Assembly (NCBI RefSeq): GCF_022347765.1
Contig: NZ_JAKRFZ010000013.1
Span: 81,190-145,189 of the forward strand
Origin: Pseudoalteromonas sp. OOF1S-7
Lineage (GTDB): Bacteria; Pseudomonadota; Gammaproteobacteria; Enterobacterales; Alteromonadaceae
Length of the DNA stretch: 64,000 nucleotides
Direction: 5' to 3'
The notes below the pieces were generated by a model. It worked only from the letters and a program-made list of their open reading frames with translations, ran no database searches and had not been told where the DNA came from. Position numbers and translations under genes: made by a program. This document shows, in pieces, positions 44,410-52,107 of this stretch. Position 1 is the stretch's first letter. Each line of letters opens with the position of its first letter.

Positions 44410-44928
44410 ATGACAACTATCGTGAGTGTTCGCCGAGGCGACAAAGTCGTAATTGGTGGAGATGGCCAGGTTTCTCTTGGCAATACGGTAATGAAAGGCA
44501 ATGCCAGAAAAGTGCGTCGCCTCTACAACGGGAAAGTGCTCGCAGGCTTTGCCGGCGGTACTGCTGATGCGTTCACCCTGTTTGAGCGCTTTGAAACCAA
44601 ACTGGAAATGCACCAGGGCCATTTAACCCGAGCAGCCGTTGAAATGGCGAAAGACTGGCGCACTGACAGAGCGCTGCGCAAATTAGAGGCGTTGCTGGCC
44701 GTTGCAGACGAAACCGCCTCACTGATCATCACAGGTAATGGTGACGTCGTCCAACCAGAGCACGACCTTATTGCCATAGGCAGTGGCGGTAACTTTGCCC
44801 AGGCGGCAGCCACAGCACTGATAGAGAACACCGACCTGAGTGCCCGCGAAATTGTAGAAAAGAGCCTTAAAATCGCAGGTGATATCTGCGTCTTTACTAA
44901 CAATTTCCAAACCATCGAAGAATTGTAA
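44410..44928 (+). CDS. hslV: HslV protease subunit
   Basis: HslV is the proteasome-like peptidase of the HslUV complex. The 172-residue protein exposes Thr2 after removal of Met1 (TTIVSVRRGDKVVIGGDGQV), which is the catalytic nucleophile, and has GNVKMKGNARKVRRLYNGKV-like sequence (here GNTVMKGNARKVRRLYN). AAGGAA precedes the ATG by a normal distance. hslU follows after 11 bp. Confidence 0.98.
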   Translation: MTTIVSVRRGDKVVIGGDGQVSLGNTVMKGNARKVRRLYNGKVLAGFAGGTADAFTLFERFETKLEMHQGHLTRAAVEMAKDWRTDRALRKLEALLAVADETASLIITGNGDVVQPEHDLIAIGSGGNFAQAAATALIENTDLSAREIVEKSLKIAGDICVFTNNFQTIEEL

Positions 44929-44939
44929 TAGGAATTGCC

Positions 44940-46268
44940 ATGACAGCAATGACCCCAAGAGAAATCGTCCATGAGCTGGACCAACATATAATTGGTCAGG
45001 ACAAAGCGAAAAAAGCCGTCGCCATTGCACTGAGAAATCGCTGGCGCCGCATGCAGCTTCCTGAAGAACTGCGCACCGAAGTAACGCCAAAGAACATCCT
45101 GATGATCGGCCCTACGGGTGTCGGTAAAACCGAAATTGCTCGTCGTCTGGCTAAACTGGCGAACGCCCCGTTTATTAAGGTTGAGGCCACTAAGTTCACC
45201 GAAGTCGGCTATGTTGGCAAAGAGGTCGAAACCATCATCCGCGACCTGGTGGAAGTGTCTTTTAAAATGACCCGCGAGCAGCAAACCAAGAAGCACAAGC
45301 ACCGCGCTGAAGAAGCCGCAGAAGAGCGCATTTTGGATGCGCTGCTGCCACCAGCGAAAGATGCCTGGGGTGAAACTCAGCAAAGTGACAACAGCTCTAC
45401 GCGCCAGGTCTTCCGTAAAAAGCTCCGTGAAGGCCAGCTGGATGACAAAGAAATCGACATCGACATCGCTGAAACAGCGCCTCAGGTAGAGATCATGGCG
45501 CCGCCAGGCATGGAAGAGATGACCAATCAGTTACAGGGCATGTTCCAGAACTTGTCTGGCGACAAAAAGAAAAGTCGTAAACTGAAAATCAAAGAAGCCT
45601 TCAAGCTTTTGATTGAAGAAGAAGCGGCCAAGCTGGTCAACCCGGAAGAGCTTAAAGAGCAGGCCATTTTTGCGGTTGAGCAAAATGGCATCGTGTTCAT
45701 TGACGAGATAGACAAGATCTGTAAACGTGGCGAAGCGTCCGGGCCGGATGTCAGCCGTGAAGGGGTTCAGCGTGACCTGCTGCCACTCATAGAAGGCTCT
45801 ACCGTCAGCACTAAGCATGGCATGGTCAAAACAGACCATATTCTGTTTATTGCCTCGGGTGCGTTCCAGATGGCGAAACCATCGGACCTTATTCCTGAAC
45901 TACAAGGTCGATTGCCTATTCGTGTTGAATTAGAAGCGCTCACCGCGAAAGACTTCAAGCGTATTCTGACCGAGCCACATGCCTCGTTAACCGAGCAACA
46001 GCAGGCGCTGTTAAATACCGAAAGTGTCAGCATTGAATTCAGTGATGATGCCATCGAGCGCATCGCGCAGGCTGCCTGGCAGGTCAATGAAAAAACCGAA
46101 AACATTGGCGCCCGTCGCTTGCACACGGTAATGGAAAAGCTGATGGAAGAGATTTCGTTCGATGCCTCCGACAAAGCCGGTGAGTCGCTGACAATCGATG
46201 CCGCTTATGTCGACAAGCATTTAGATATGCTGGTCCAGGACGAAGACCTGAGCCGCTTTATTCTTTAA
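44940..46268 (+). CDS. hslU: HslU ATPase subunit
   Basis: HslU unfolds substrates and feeds them to HslV. The 442-residue AAA+ protein has Walker A GPTGVGKTE (residues 57-65), the pore motif GYVGKEVE, an I-domain inserted at about 110-245, Walker B GIVFIDEIDKI and the C-terminal EDLSRFIL tail that activates HslV. Complete. Confidence 0.98.
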   Translation: MTAMTPREIVHELDQHIIGQDKAKKAVAIALRNRWRRMQLPEELRTEVTPKNILMIGPTGVGKTEIARRLAKLANAPFIKVEATKFTEVGYVGKEVETIIRDLVEVSFKMTREQQTKKHKHRAEEAAEERILDALLPPAKDAWGETQQSDNSSTRQVFRKKLREGQLDDKEIDIDIAETAPQVEIMAPPGMEEMTNQLQGMFQNLSGDKKKSRKLKIKEAFKLLIEEEAAKLVNPEELKEQAIFAVEQNGIVFIDEIDKICKRGEASGPDVSREGVQRDLLPLIEGSTVSTKHGMVKTDHILFIASGAFQMAKPSDLIPELQGRLPIRVELEALTAKDFKRILTEPHASLTEQQQALLNTESVSIEFSDDAIERIAQAAWQVNEKTENIGARRLHTVMEKLMEEISFDASDKAGESLTIDAAYVDKHLDMLVQDEDLSRFIL

Positions 46269-46276
46269 CGGATCCC

Positions 46277-46302
46277 AGCCCGGTCAAAGATCGGGCTTTT
46301 TT
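46277..46302 (+). terminator. Terminator after hslU, abutting the next start codon
   Basis: AGCCCGGTC and GATCGGGCT form a stem with an AAA loop followed by TTTTTT. The T run ends at 46302 and the next gene's first ATG is at 46303. Confidence 0.8.
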
Positions 46303-46671
46303 ATGTCTATGTATCAAGTTACTAAACTGCATTACCACAGGCTACAAAAAATGCTCGACGTGCACTTTGACGATGGCCAGAGCCACTCATTCAGTGCCGA
46401 GTTTTTGCGTGTTCACTCGCCCTCTGCCGAGGTGCAGGGACACGGCCCCGGTCAGCAGCAACTGGTGCTCAATAAGCAGGAGGTGGCTATTGAGCAAATC
46501 GAGCCGGTTGGTCACTATGCGGTCAGAGTGGTGTTTAATGACGGCCACAACTCCGGCCTGTTCAGCTGGCAATACCTGAGAAAGCTCAGTGAGCAGCATG
46601 AGGAGCTGTGGCAAGACTATCAACAGCGTGTGTCATCACGCCACGATGTACCCATCAAATTTACGCCCTGA
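46303..46671 (+). CDS. DUF971 family protein
   Basis: This is a 122-residue cytoplasmic protein with the DUF971 (gamma-butyrobetaine hydroxylase N-terminal-like) pattern: MLDVHFDDGQSHSFSAEFLR, then YAVRVVFNDGHNSGLFSWQYL. In full hydroxylases this small domain binds zinc, while stand-alone copies such as this have unknown function. The start is either ATG 46303 or ATG 46309. Neither has a ribosome site because the hslU terminator fills the space. A gene of this family after hslVU is also my recollection for relatives such as Shewanella. Confidence 0.85.
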   Translation: MSMYQVTKLHYHRLQKMLDVHFDDGQSHSFSAEFLRVHSPSAEVQGHGPGQQQLVLNKQEVAIEQIEPVGHYAVRVVFNDGHNSGLFSWQYLRKLSEQHEELWQDYQQRVSSRHDVPIKFTP

Positions 46672-46688
46672 ACAACGGTGATATACAC

Positions 46689-46720
46689 AAAAGAGGCGAC
46701 CTGTGGTCGCCTCTTATTTT
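46689..46720. terminator. Bidirectional terminator between DUF971 and chemoreceptor genes
   Basis: AAGAGGCGAC and GTCGCCTCTT form a 10-bp perfect stem with a CTGTG loop. ATTTT follows on the plus side and the opposite strand reads TTTTGTG after the stem. Confidence 0.85.
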
Positions 46721-46746
46721 ACCAAACCCAGTTAACCGGACTGGGA

Positions 46747-48627
46747 CTACACTTGGTATTTTTCCACCGACTCGTATAAGTTCCGAGCCTGCTCTGAGAG
46801 CTCCTCACTACTTTGTGCATTACTACTGGCATGCTCTGATGCTACCTGAGCAATGTCGCGGATCTTAACCACGTTTTTATTTACTTCTGATGCCACCTGT
46901 TTTTGCTCATCAATGGCAGTGGCAATGTGCGTACTCATTTCCATAATGGTTTGCACATCCTCGGTGATCATGCCCAACAAATCACCTGCGCGCTCCGCCT
47001 GAGCCACACTTTCATTACCCTGATCACGGCACTGCTCCATAATATTAACCACTTCGCGGGTACGTTGCTGCAGGGTAGATATAATGCTCTCGATTTCCTG
47101 CGTCGAATCCTGGGTACGCTGCGCCAGCGATCGGACTTCATCCGCCACCACCGCAAAACCACGGCCCTGCTCACCGGCACGGGCTGCCTCAATGGCGGCA
47201 TTCAGTGCCAGCAGGTTGGTTTGTTCGGCAATACCCCGGATCACATCCAATACAGAGCCAATGGTTTCACCATCACGCTCTAACTGGCCGACCACATCTG
47301 ATGCCCCACCCAAAGACTCAGACAGCTGCATAATATGCTCAATGGTCGAGGTCACCTCAGTACGACCCAGTTGGGCGTTCTTGTTAGTGGACTCGGCTTT
47401 TTCTGCGGCCGCTTCGGTGTTGTGCGAAATATCCTGGATCGTGGCCTGCATTTCGGTCGCTGCTGTCGCCACCATATCGGCTTCATGAAGCTGTTCATTC
47501 ATCCCGGCACTGGTCTGCGCCGTGGTATCCGACAAGTGGTGAGTCGCATCATTGATAATCGCCAGGGCTCTGTTCACATCACTAATCAGCTCTTTAAAGT
47601 CACCAATAAGACTATTAAAGTCTTTGGTCATCAGGGTGATCTCGTCATTGCCCGTCTGTTCAATCGGGATACGCAAATTGTTCTCGCGGCGGATCCGCTC
47701 AATGGTCTGATAGACCCGCTCAACCGGGCGAATAATCGACTGACTGGTCGACAGCACCAAAATCATCACCAGCACCGATGCCACCACAAAAATAATCAAA
47801 GCTGCCATCTGCGCCATCCGGGCATTATCGGCAACCTCTTGTTTGGCCTGTTCGACAATCTGACTTACCACTGCATCACTTTGTTCAACACTTTGCTTCA
47901 TGCTGCCCAAAGCGCCACTGTTAAGGTCCAGGCCCAGCTTGGTCTGTGCATCCACCAGATTTCTGAAGCGGGTCTGATATTGCTTAATCAATGTCTGGAT
48001 CTGGCGCTCGTATTGCGCAGCAAAACCAGCGGCTTTTATCTGGCCTTCAAACTTGCTGATTTGGTCGTCGAACTTTTTAAGGTATTTCAGATCCAGTCGC
48101 AGCATAAAGTCTTTTTCAGCCCGCCTCAGCATCAGCATACTGACCAGCAGATCGTCACGATCTTGCTGCTTCAGCATGGTTTCGACTTCATGGACGGCAC
48201 TACGCAGCGCGCCATACAGGCCATCTTTAGGGTGCAGGCCGATGGTTTGCTGTAGCTCAACCACCTGATTGAAATCATCGACATAAGTTTGCGCCAGGCG
48301 CTCAAACTCAAGTAAGTTACTGTCGTCAATACCGAACTCTGCAAATATCTCTTCCAGCAGGCCAGCTTTACGCTGCAACTCACTGTAATCCTTGGCAAAT
48401 AAATCCAGTGCCTCAGTATCTTTGTAGAACAAAAAGTTCTTCTCGTGTTTGCGCATAGAGAGCTCATGAATATCCAGCTCCTCTGCGTACTGAATGGTTT
48501 CATTCAGCTTGCGCATGGTGCTGGCTTCGATCATGATCACTGCCAGCATAACGACTAAAGCCACACCCACAACCAGCGCGTTCAACTGCAAGCGCCGCTT
48601 AATGGTCAGATTTTCTAGAAATGCCAT
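46747..48627 (-). CDS. Methyl-accepting chemotaxis protein
   Basis: This is a 626-residue chemoreceptor. Membrane helices lie at about 15-37 and 275-300. The periplasmic part between them is all-helical, about 240 residues, with repeated patterns such as HELSMRKHEKNFLF and LLVSMLMLRRAEKDFMLRLD, suggesting a helical-bundle sensor. A HAMP domain follows (SQSIIRPVERVYQTIERI), then the signalling hairpin with EQTNLLALNAAIEAARAGEQ. The ligand is unknown. No typical CheR-tether pentapeptide is seen at the C-terminus (ESVEKYQV). Confidence 0.93.
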   Translation of the reverse strand: MAFLENLTIKRRLQLNALVVGVALVVMLAVIMIEASTMRKLNETIQYAEELDIHELSMRKHEKNFLFYKDTEALDLFAKDYSELQRKAGLLEEIFAEFGIDDSNLLEFERLAQTYVDDFNQVVELQQTIGLHPKDGLYGALRSAVHEVETMLKQQDRDDLLVSMLMLRRAEKDFMLRLDLKYLKKFDDQISKFEGQIKAAGFAAQYERQIQTLIKQYQTRFRNLVDAQTKLGLDLNSGALGSMKQSVEQSDAVVSQIVEQAKQEVADNARMAQMAALIIFVVASVLVMILVLSTSQSIIRPVERVYQTIERIRRENNLRIPIEQTGNDEITLMTKDFNSLIGDFKELISDVNRALAIINDATHHLSDTTAQTSAGMNEQLHEADMVATAATEMQATIQDISHNTEAAAEKAESTNKNAQLGRTEVTSTIEHIMQLSESLGGASDVVGQLERDGETIGSVLDVIRGIAEQTNLLALNAAIEAARAGEQGRGFAVVADEVRSLAQRTQDSTQEIESIISTLQQRTREVVNIMEQCRDQGNESVAQAERAGDLLGMITEDVQTIMEMSTHIATAIDEQKQVASEVNKNVVKIRDIAQVASEHASSNAQSSEELSEQARNLYESVEKYQV

Positions 48628-48735
48628 ACGGTTACCCAATTATTACAAGACCTGCAATAAGTATAGATTATTCCGTCAGCAACGCCGCGCACTATTTGCT
48701 ATTTTTGCACGACTTTATTACTAATTGCGCATTAA

Positions 48736-49788
48736 TTAAGCGGCCTTTGGTGCTTTATTGAGCACAGCCTGCCAGAGCGTATCATGCAGCTCCGTGACAT
48801 TGCCCCACTGTCCCTTAGTTAGCCACAACGCCAGCGGGGTGGCATCGCTGGGGAAATTAATTTGCTGCCCGGCGGGTGACTCCAGCCATTCATCCAGCGC
48901 CTCTGAATTTAGATAATTCATCACCTGGGCCAGCCCCAGGTTTTGCAGTGTCATAGCGTTACTCTGCTGCTCAAACTGCCCCTGTAAAGGTTTAAGCAAT
49001 AGCTTCTTGCCAAACTTCAATGCCTCGCTGGACAATTCAAATCCGGCATTGGCCACCACCCCCGATGCGTTCGCCAGATCGGCGATAAACCCCTCGCGTG
49101 AGGGGCAGCGCAGGTGAATATGATTCAGTGAGGTATTGTGCGCATCCGGGTGATAGCAATAAAATTCTCTATCCGGGAAGTCTTTAAGCAGCTCCACAAT
49201 GTGTGACAAATCTTCAAATGGCAGATACACCAACACTTTATTAGTAATAGACTGGTTGCCAAAATCACCGGGCTGGTAGGGAATAAAAGGCGGCACGATA
49301 TTTTCTGCAAAAGGCTGCCAGTGCACCCCCAGGTGAATATCGGCTGGTGCAAACCAACGTATTAATGACCGGATCAAGAAGCTGCCGCCAAAGATGGGGA
49401 CTTTCGGAGACAAAAAAGCACTTTGATGGCTCATGGCAACAACCGGCACCTTAGCACGGCGGGCAGCCCATGCTGTAACAGGCTCAAAATCATTGAATAC
49501 CATGTCATAGCCACGCATATCAAAGCGCCGCACATCTTGAATAAAACGCCCGAAACGCAGCTGCTGGAGCGTCCCCTGATAATTTAACCCCCCATGTCGG
49601 GTCGCAAAACTGATCCCGCGTCGGGTTTGATAGTCTCCAAACACCGCCATATCAAAATAGCGCTCATCCGGACGACCGGAAAACACATAGTCAACATCGA
49701 TACCCAAACGTGTAAAGCACTCTGCCATCACCCGGGCGCGGGTGATATGACCATTGCCGGTCCCCTGTACGCCATATAAAATCTTCAT
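48736..49788 (-). CDS. Glycosyltransferase, MJ1255/VC2487 family
   Basis: This 350-residue protein has a GT-B-like start, MKILYGVQGTGNGHITRARV, with the GxGNGHxxR pattern seen in UDP-sugar transferases, and a C-terminal half with GVVANAGFELSSEALKFGKK, a typical donor-binding block. It matches the family named after MJ1255 and VC2487, whose substrates are unknown. The start overlaps the stop of the upstream PAP2 gene by 4 nt, so the two are coupled, which suggests a shared role in lipid-linked sugar metabolism (inference). Confidence 0.85.
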   Translation of the reverse strand: MKILYGVQGTGNGHITRARVMAECFTRLGIDVDYVFSGRPDERYFDMAVFGDYQTRRGISFATRHGGLNYQGTLQQLRFGRFIQDVRRFDMRGYDMVFNDFEPVTAWAARRAKVPVVAMSHQSAFLSPKVPIFGGSFLIRSLIRWFAPADIHLGVHWQPFAENIVPPFIPYQPGDFGNQSITNKVLVYLPFEDLSHIVELLKDFPDREFYCYHPDAHNTSLNHIHLRCPSREGFIADLANASGVVANAGFELSSEALKFGKKLLLKPLQGQFEQQSNAMTLQNLGLAQVMNYLNSEALDEWLESPAGQQINFPSDATPLALWLTKGQWGNVTELHDTLWQAVLNKAPKAA

Positions 49789-50306
49789 AATTCCCCTACC
49801 ACTCCTATTGCCAGCAAAGCACATCCACTCCCTATCATCGCCCCCAGAATCACATCAATTGGGTAATGTACACCGACGACAATTCTCGATAGAGACACAC
49901 CTGATGCCCACAGCATCAAAGGCAGCGCCAATGCCGGAAAAGGTTCCATCAAGCATGTAGCATATAACCAGGCACCCGCACTATGTCCGGAAGGCATGCT
50001 GAATTTATCACTGGGTGTAAGCATGGCCTTAACCGCAAGGCAATCACAGGGTCTCACCCGGGCAATGCGATTTTTCAGATAGAGGTAAAGTGGCCGCTCA
50101 ATAGCAAACGCAACCACAGCACACAAGGCAAACTGCTGCCCAACTGAGTCCATAAACAGGGCACTCAGAACACCCAGTACCACGTAAAGGCCGCCATTTC
50201 CGCTTTTTGACAGTGCCAGCATCACCATTTTGAACCAGGGCTTACACTCGGGTTTATAAAGGGCGAAGTAGAGCGCCGTGTCGAGTTTGATGATTTGTGT
50301 TTTCAT
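49785..50306 (-). CDS. PAP2-family membrane phosphatase
   Basis: This 173-residue integral membrane protein has the three PAP2 motifs: KNRIARVRP (KxxxxxxRP), PSGHSAG, and SRIVVGVHYPIDV (SRxxxxxHxxxD). Five or so hydrophobic helices surround them. Relatives dephosphorylate phosphatidic acid, undecaprenyl pyrophosphate or phosphatidylglycerol phosphate; the substrate here is not determined. It is coupled to the downstream glycosyltransferase gene. Confidence 0.9.
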   Translation of the reverse strand: MKTQIIKLDTALYFALYKPECKPWFKMVMLALSKSGNGGLYVVLGVLSALFMDSVGQQFALCAVVAFAIERPLYLYLKNRIARVRPCDCLAVKAMLTPSDKFSMPSGHSAGAWLYATCLMEPFPALALPLMLWASGVSLSRIVVGVHYPIDVILGAMIGSGCALLAIGVVGEL

Positions 50307-50467
50307 AGCTCATGCTTACATTTGTTCACAATTTCAGCATAGAAGAGCTAAATAACACTGCCGCGACAATTTTGTGACACAATTATGTATGTTGATTCAA
50401 AGCATTGCGCCCCTACATAATGGGAGTATACTGGGTTGTGAATTCAGTTATTTTCGAGGACGCCCGT

Positions 50468-50974
50468 ATGGATTACAGCACTTCCGACTTATGTGACCAT
50501 TTTGCCGATGCCGTTGATGTATTAGAGCCCATGTTTATCAACTTTGGTGGTCAAAGCGCCTTTAGCGGGCGGATCAAAACGCTTAAGTGCTTTGAGAATA
50601 ATGAGCTGATCAACCAGGTATTGCAGCAAGATGGAACAGGCCAGGTATTATTGGTTGATGGTGGCGGGTCAACGCGTCGTGCGCTCATCGATATCGAGCT
50701 TGCTGAACTGGCAATCGAAAATAACTGGCAAGGTATTGTTGTCTATGGGGCTGTACGTCATGTAGAAGAGCTGGAAGAATGTGATCTTGGGATCCAGGCC
50801 ATTGCTTCAATACCGGTCGCTGCTGATAGCCATGGTAGTGGCGAACAGGGCATTCCCGTCAACTTTGCCGGCGTGTCTTTTTACGACGATGACTTCCTGT
50901 ATGCTGACGCCACCGGCGTGATTATTTCTGCTGAAGAGCTGCTCCTGGAAGTCGACGACGAGCAAAGCGAATAA
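50468..50974 (+). CDS. rraA: Ribonuclease E activity regulator RraA
   Basis: RraA binds RNase E and inhibits it, changing mRNA decay. The 168-residue protein matches E. coli RraA along its length: MDYSTSDLCDHFADAVDVLEPMF (start), FGGQSAFSGRI, LLVDGGGSTRRALIDIELAEL and GIVVYGAVRHVEELEE. An upstream in-frame extension to 50405 is not conserved and was removed. In E. coli rraA lies near hslVU; here it is about 4 kb away with the chemoreceptor cluster between. The C-terminus has an acidic extension (LEVDDEQSE). Confidence 0.93.
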   Translation: MDYSTSDLCDHFADAVDVLEPMFINFGGQSAFSGRIKTLKCFENNELINQVLQQDGTGQVLLVDGGGSTRRALIDIELAELAIENNWQGIVVYGAVRHVEELEECDLGIQAIASIPVAADSHGSGEQGIPVNFAGVSFYDDDFLYADATGVIISAEELLLEVDDEQSE

Positions 50975-50997
50975 TCCGGCAACCACTTTCTTATCCT

Positions 50998-51022
50998 CCG
51001 GGTAGAGCCCATCTTTACCCGG
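50998..51022 (+). terminator. Hairpin between rraA and hutG
   Basis: CCGGGTA (50998-51004) and TACCCGG (51016-51022) form a 7-bp stem 26 bp before hutG. No T run follows, so it may be a weak terminator or a structure in the hutG leader. Confidence 0.3.
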
Positions 51023-51048
51023 CACAATCCTATAGATCGACCTGAATT

Positions 51049-52107
51049 ATGAGTAACCACTGCCTTCATATTTATACCGAAGCGGACATTACCGCATACT
51101 GCACCAGCCGTGAGAATGAACACCGTTTCTGGCAAACACTGGCATTTTTACAACCCAAAGATGATCTAACCCAGGCGCTGCGCGATGCCGCTCAGTTCGG
51201 TATTAAGTACGTCCTGGTTGCTATCAATGAGGATCTGGGCCCGCGGGCAAACTGTGGCCGGGGCGGCGCACACCTCGGCTGGCAAGCGTTTTTGCAGCGT
51301 TTCCTAAACCTGCCCTGCAATCGTTTTCTCACCCCAGATGATGTATTGCTGCTGGGCGAAGTGCGCTGTGATGACCTGCAGCAACAGGGGGCTAACCTGG
51401 ACAATCGCGATCCGGTACAACTGGCCCAATTACGCGAGCTGAACAGTCAGCTCGATGAGCGCGTATGCGCGGTGATGCGTGCTATCTTTGATGCCGGGCT
51501 GGCGCCGATAGTGATAGGAGGCGGCCACAATAATTGCTTTGGCTTGTTGCAGGCTTTATCGCAAAGCACTCAGCAGGCCTGCCACGCCATTAATTTCGAT
51601 CCCCATGCCGATTTTCGTGCGCTGGAAGGACGCCATTCCGGTAACGGTTTTAGTTATGCCTATGACCAAGGGTATCTGGCGGATTACCATGTAGTCGGTA
51701 TGCACGAGCAGAAAAATAACCAGACCATTATCTCGGCGCTGGACAATGCCGGATTTAGTTATGCCAGCTACCAGGATATTCTGGTGCGCCGCACGCTCAC
51801 CCTGACTGAGGCATGCCACACTGGCTTGACGCGTTTTGCCGGGCAAGCACCGCTGGGGATAGAAGTTGATGTAGATGCCATATCCGGCATGCCAGTCAGT
51901 GCCTATACCAACTGTGGTTTTACGGTCAATGATGCCGAACACTTCGTTCATCTGGCAGCCTGTCAGGAACACGCCCGCTATTTACACCTGTGTGAAGCTG
52001 CACCGGAACACCATCCACAAGGTCTGCAGCAGGGGATCAGCGATGCCGGACAAGTGCTGGCTTCTTTGGTATGCAGTTACCTGCAGGCAGGTAAACCGGG
52101 CGCTTAG
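51049..52107 (+). CDS. hutG: Formimidoylglutamase (HutG), arginase family
   Basis: This 352-residue member of the arginase/ureohydrolase fold probably hydrolyses N-formimidoyl-glutamate to glutamate and formamide, the last step of histidine degradation. The metal-binding blocks are visible in family form: VIGGGHNNCFG, NFDPHADFR and GIEVDVDAISG. The Asn after GGGH replaces the usual Ser, and the final DxD is within EVDVDA, as in formimidoylglutamases rather than arginases. hutI and hutC lie nearby, which supports HutG. It is convergent with the GGDEF-EAL gene, with a 4-nt overlap of the stops. Confidence 0.82.
   Translation: MSNHCLHIYTEADITAYCTSRENEHRFWQTLAFLQPKDDLTQALRDAAQFGIKYVLVAINEDLGPRANCGRGGAHLGWQAFLQRFLNLPCNRFLTPDDVLLLGEVRCDDLQQQGANLDNRDPVQLAQLRELNSQLDERVCAVMRAIFDAGLAPIVIGGGHNNCFGLLQALSQSTQQACHAINFDPHADFRALEGRHSGNGFSYAYDQGYLADYHVVGMHEQKNNQTIISALDNAGFSYASYQDILVRRTLTLTEACHTGLTRFAGQAPLGIEVDVDAISGMPVSAYTNCGFTVNDAEHFVHLAACQEHARYLHLCEAAPEHHPQGLQQGISDAGQVLASLVCSYLQAGKPGA

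Noticed and set aside
44523..45383. Long open frame of 286 codons on the minus strand across hslV and hslU
   Set aside because: It lies opposite two certain genes and has low-complexity, frame-shadow composition.
47335..48255. Plus-strand open frame of 306 codons
   Set aside because: It is opposite the chemoreceptor gene and His/Gln-rich in the manner of an antisense shadow.
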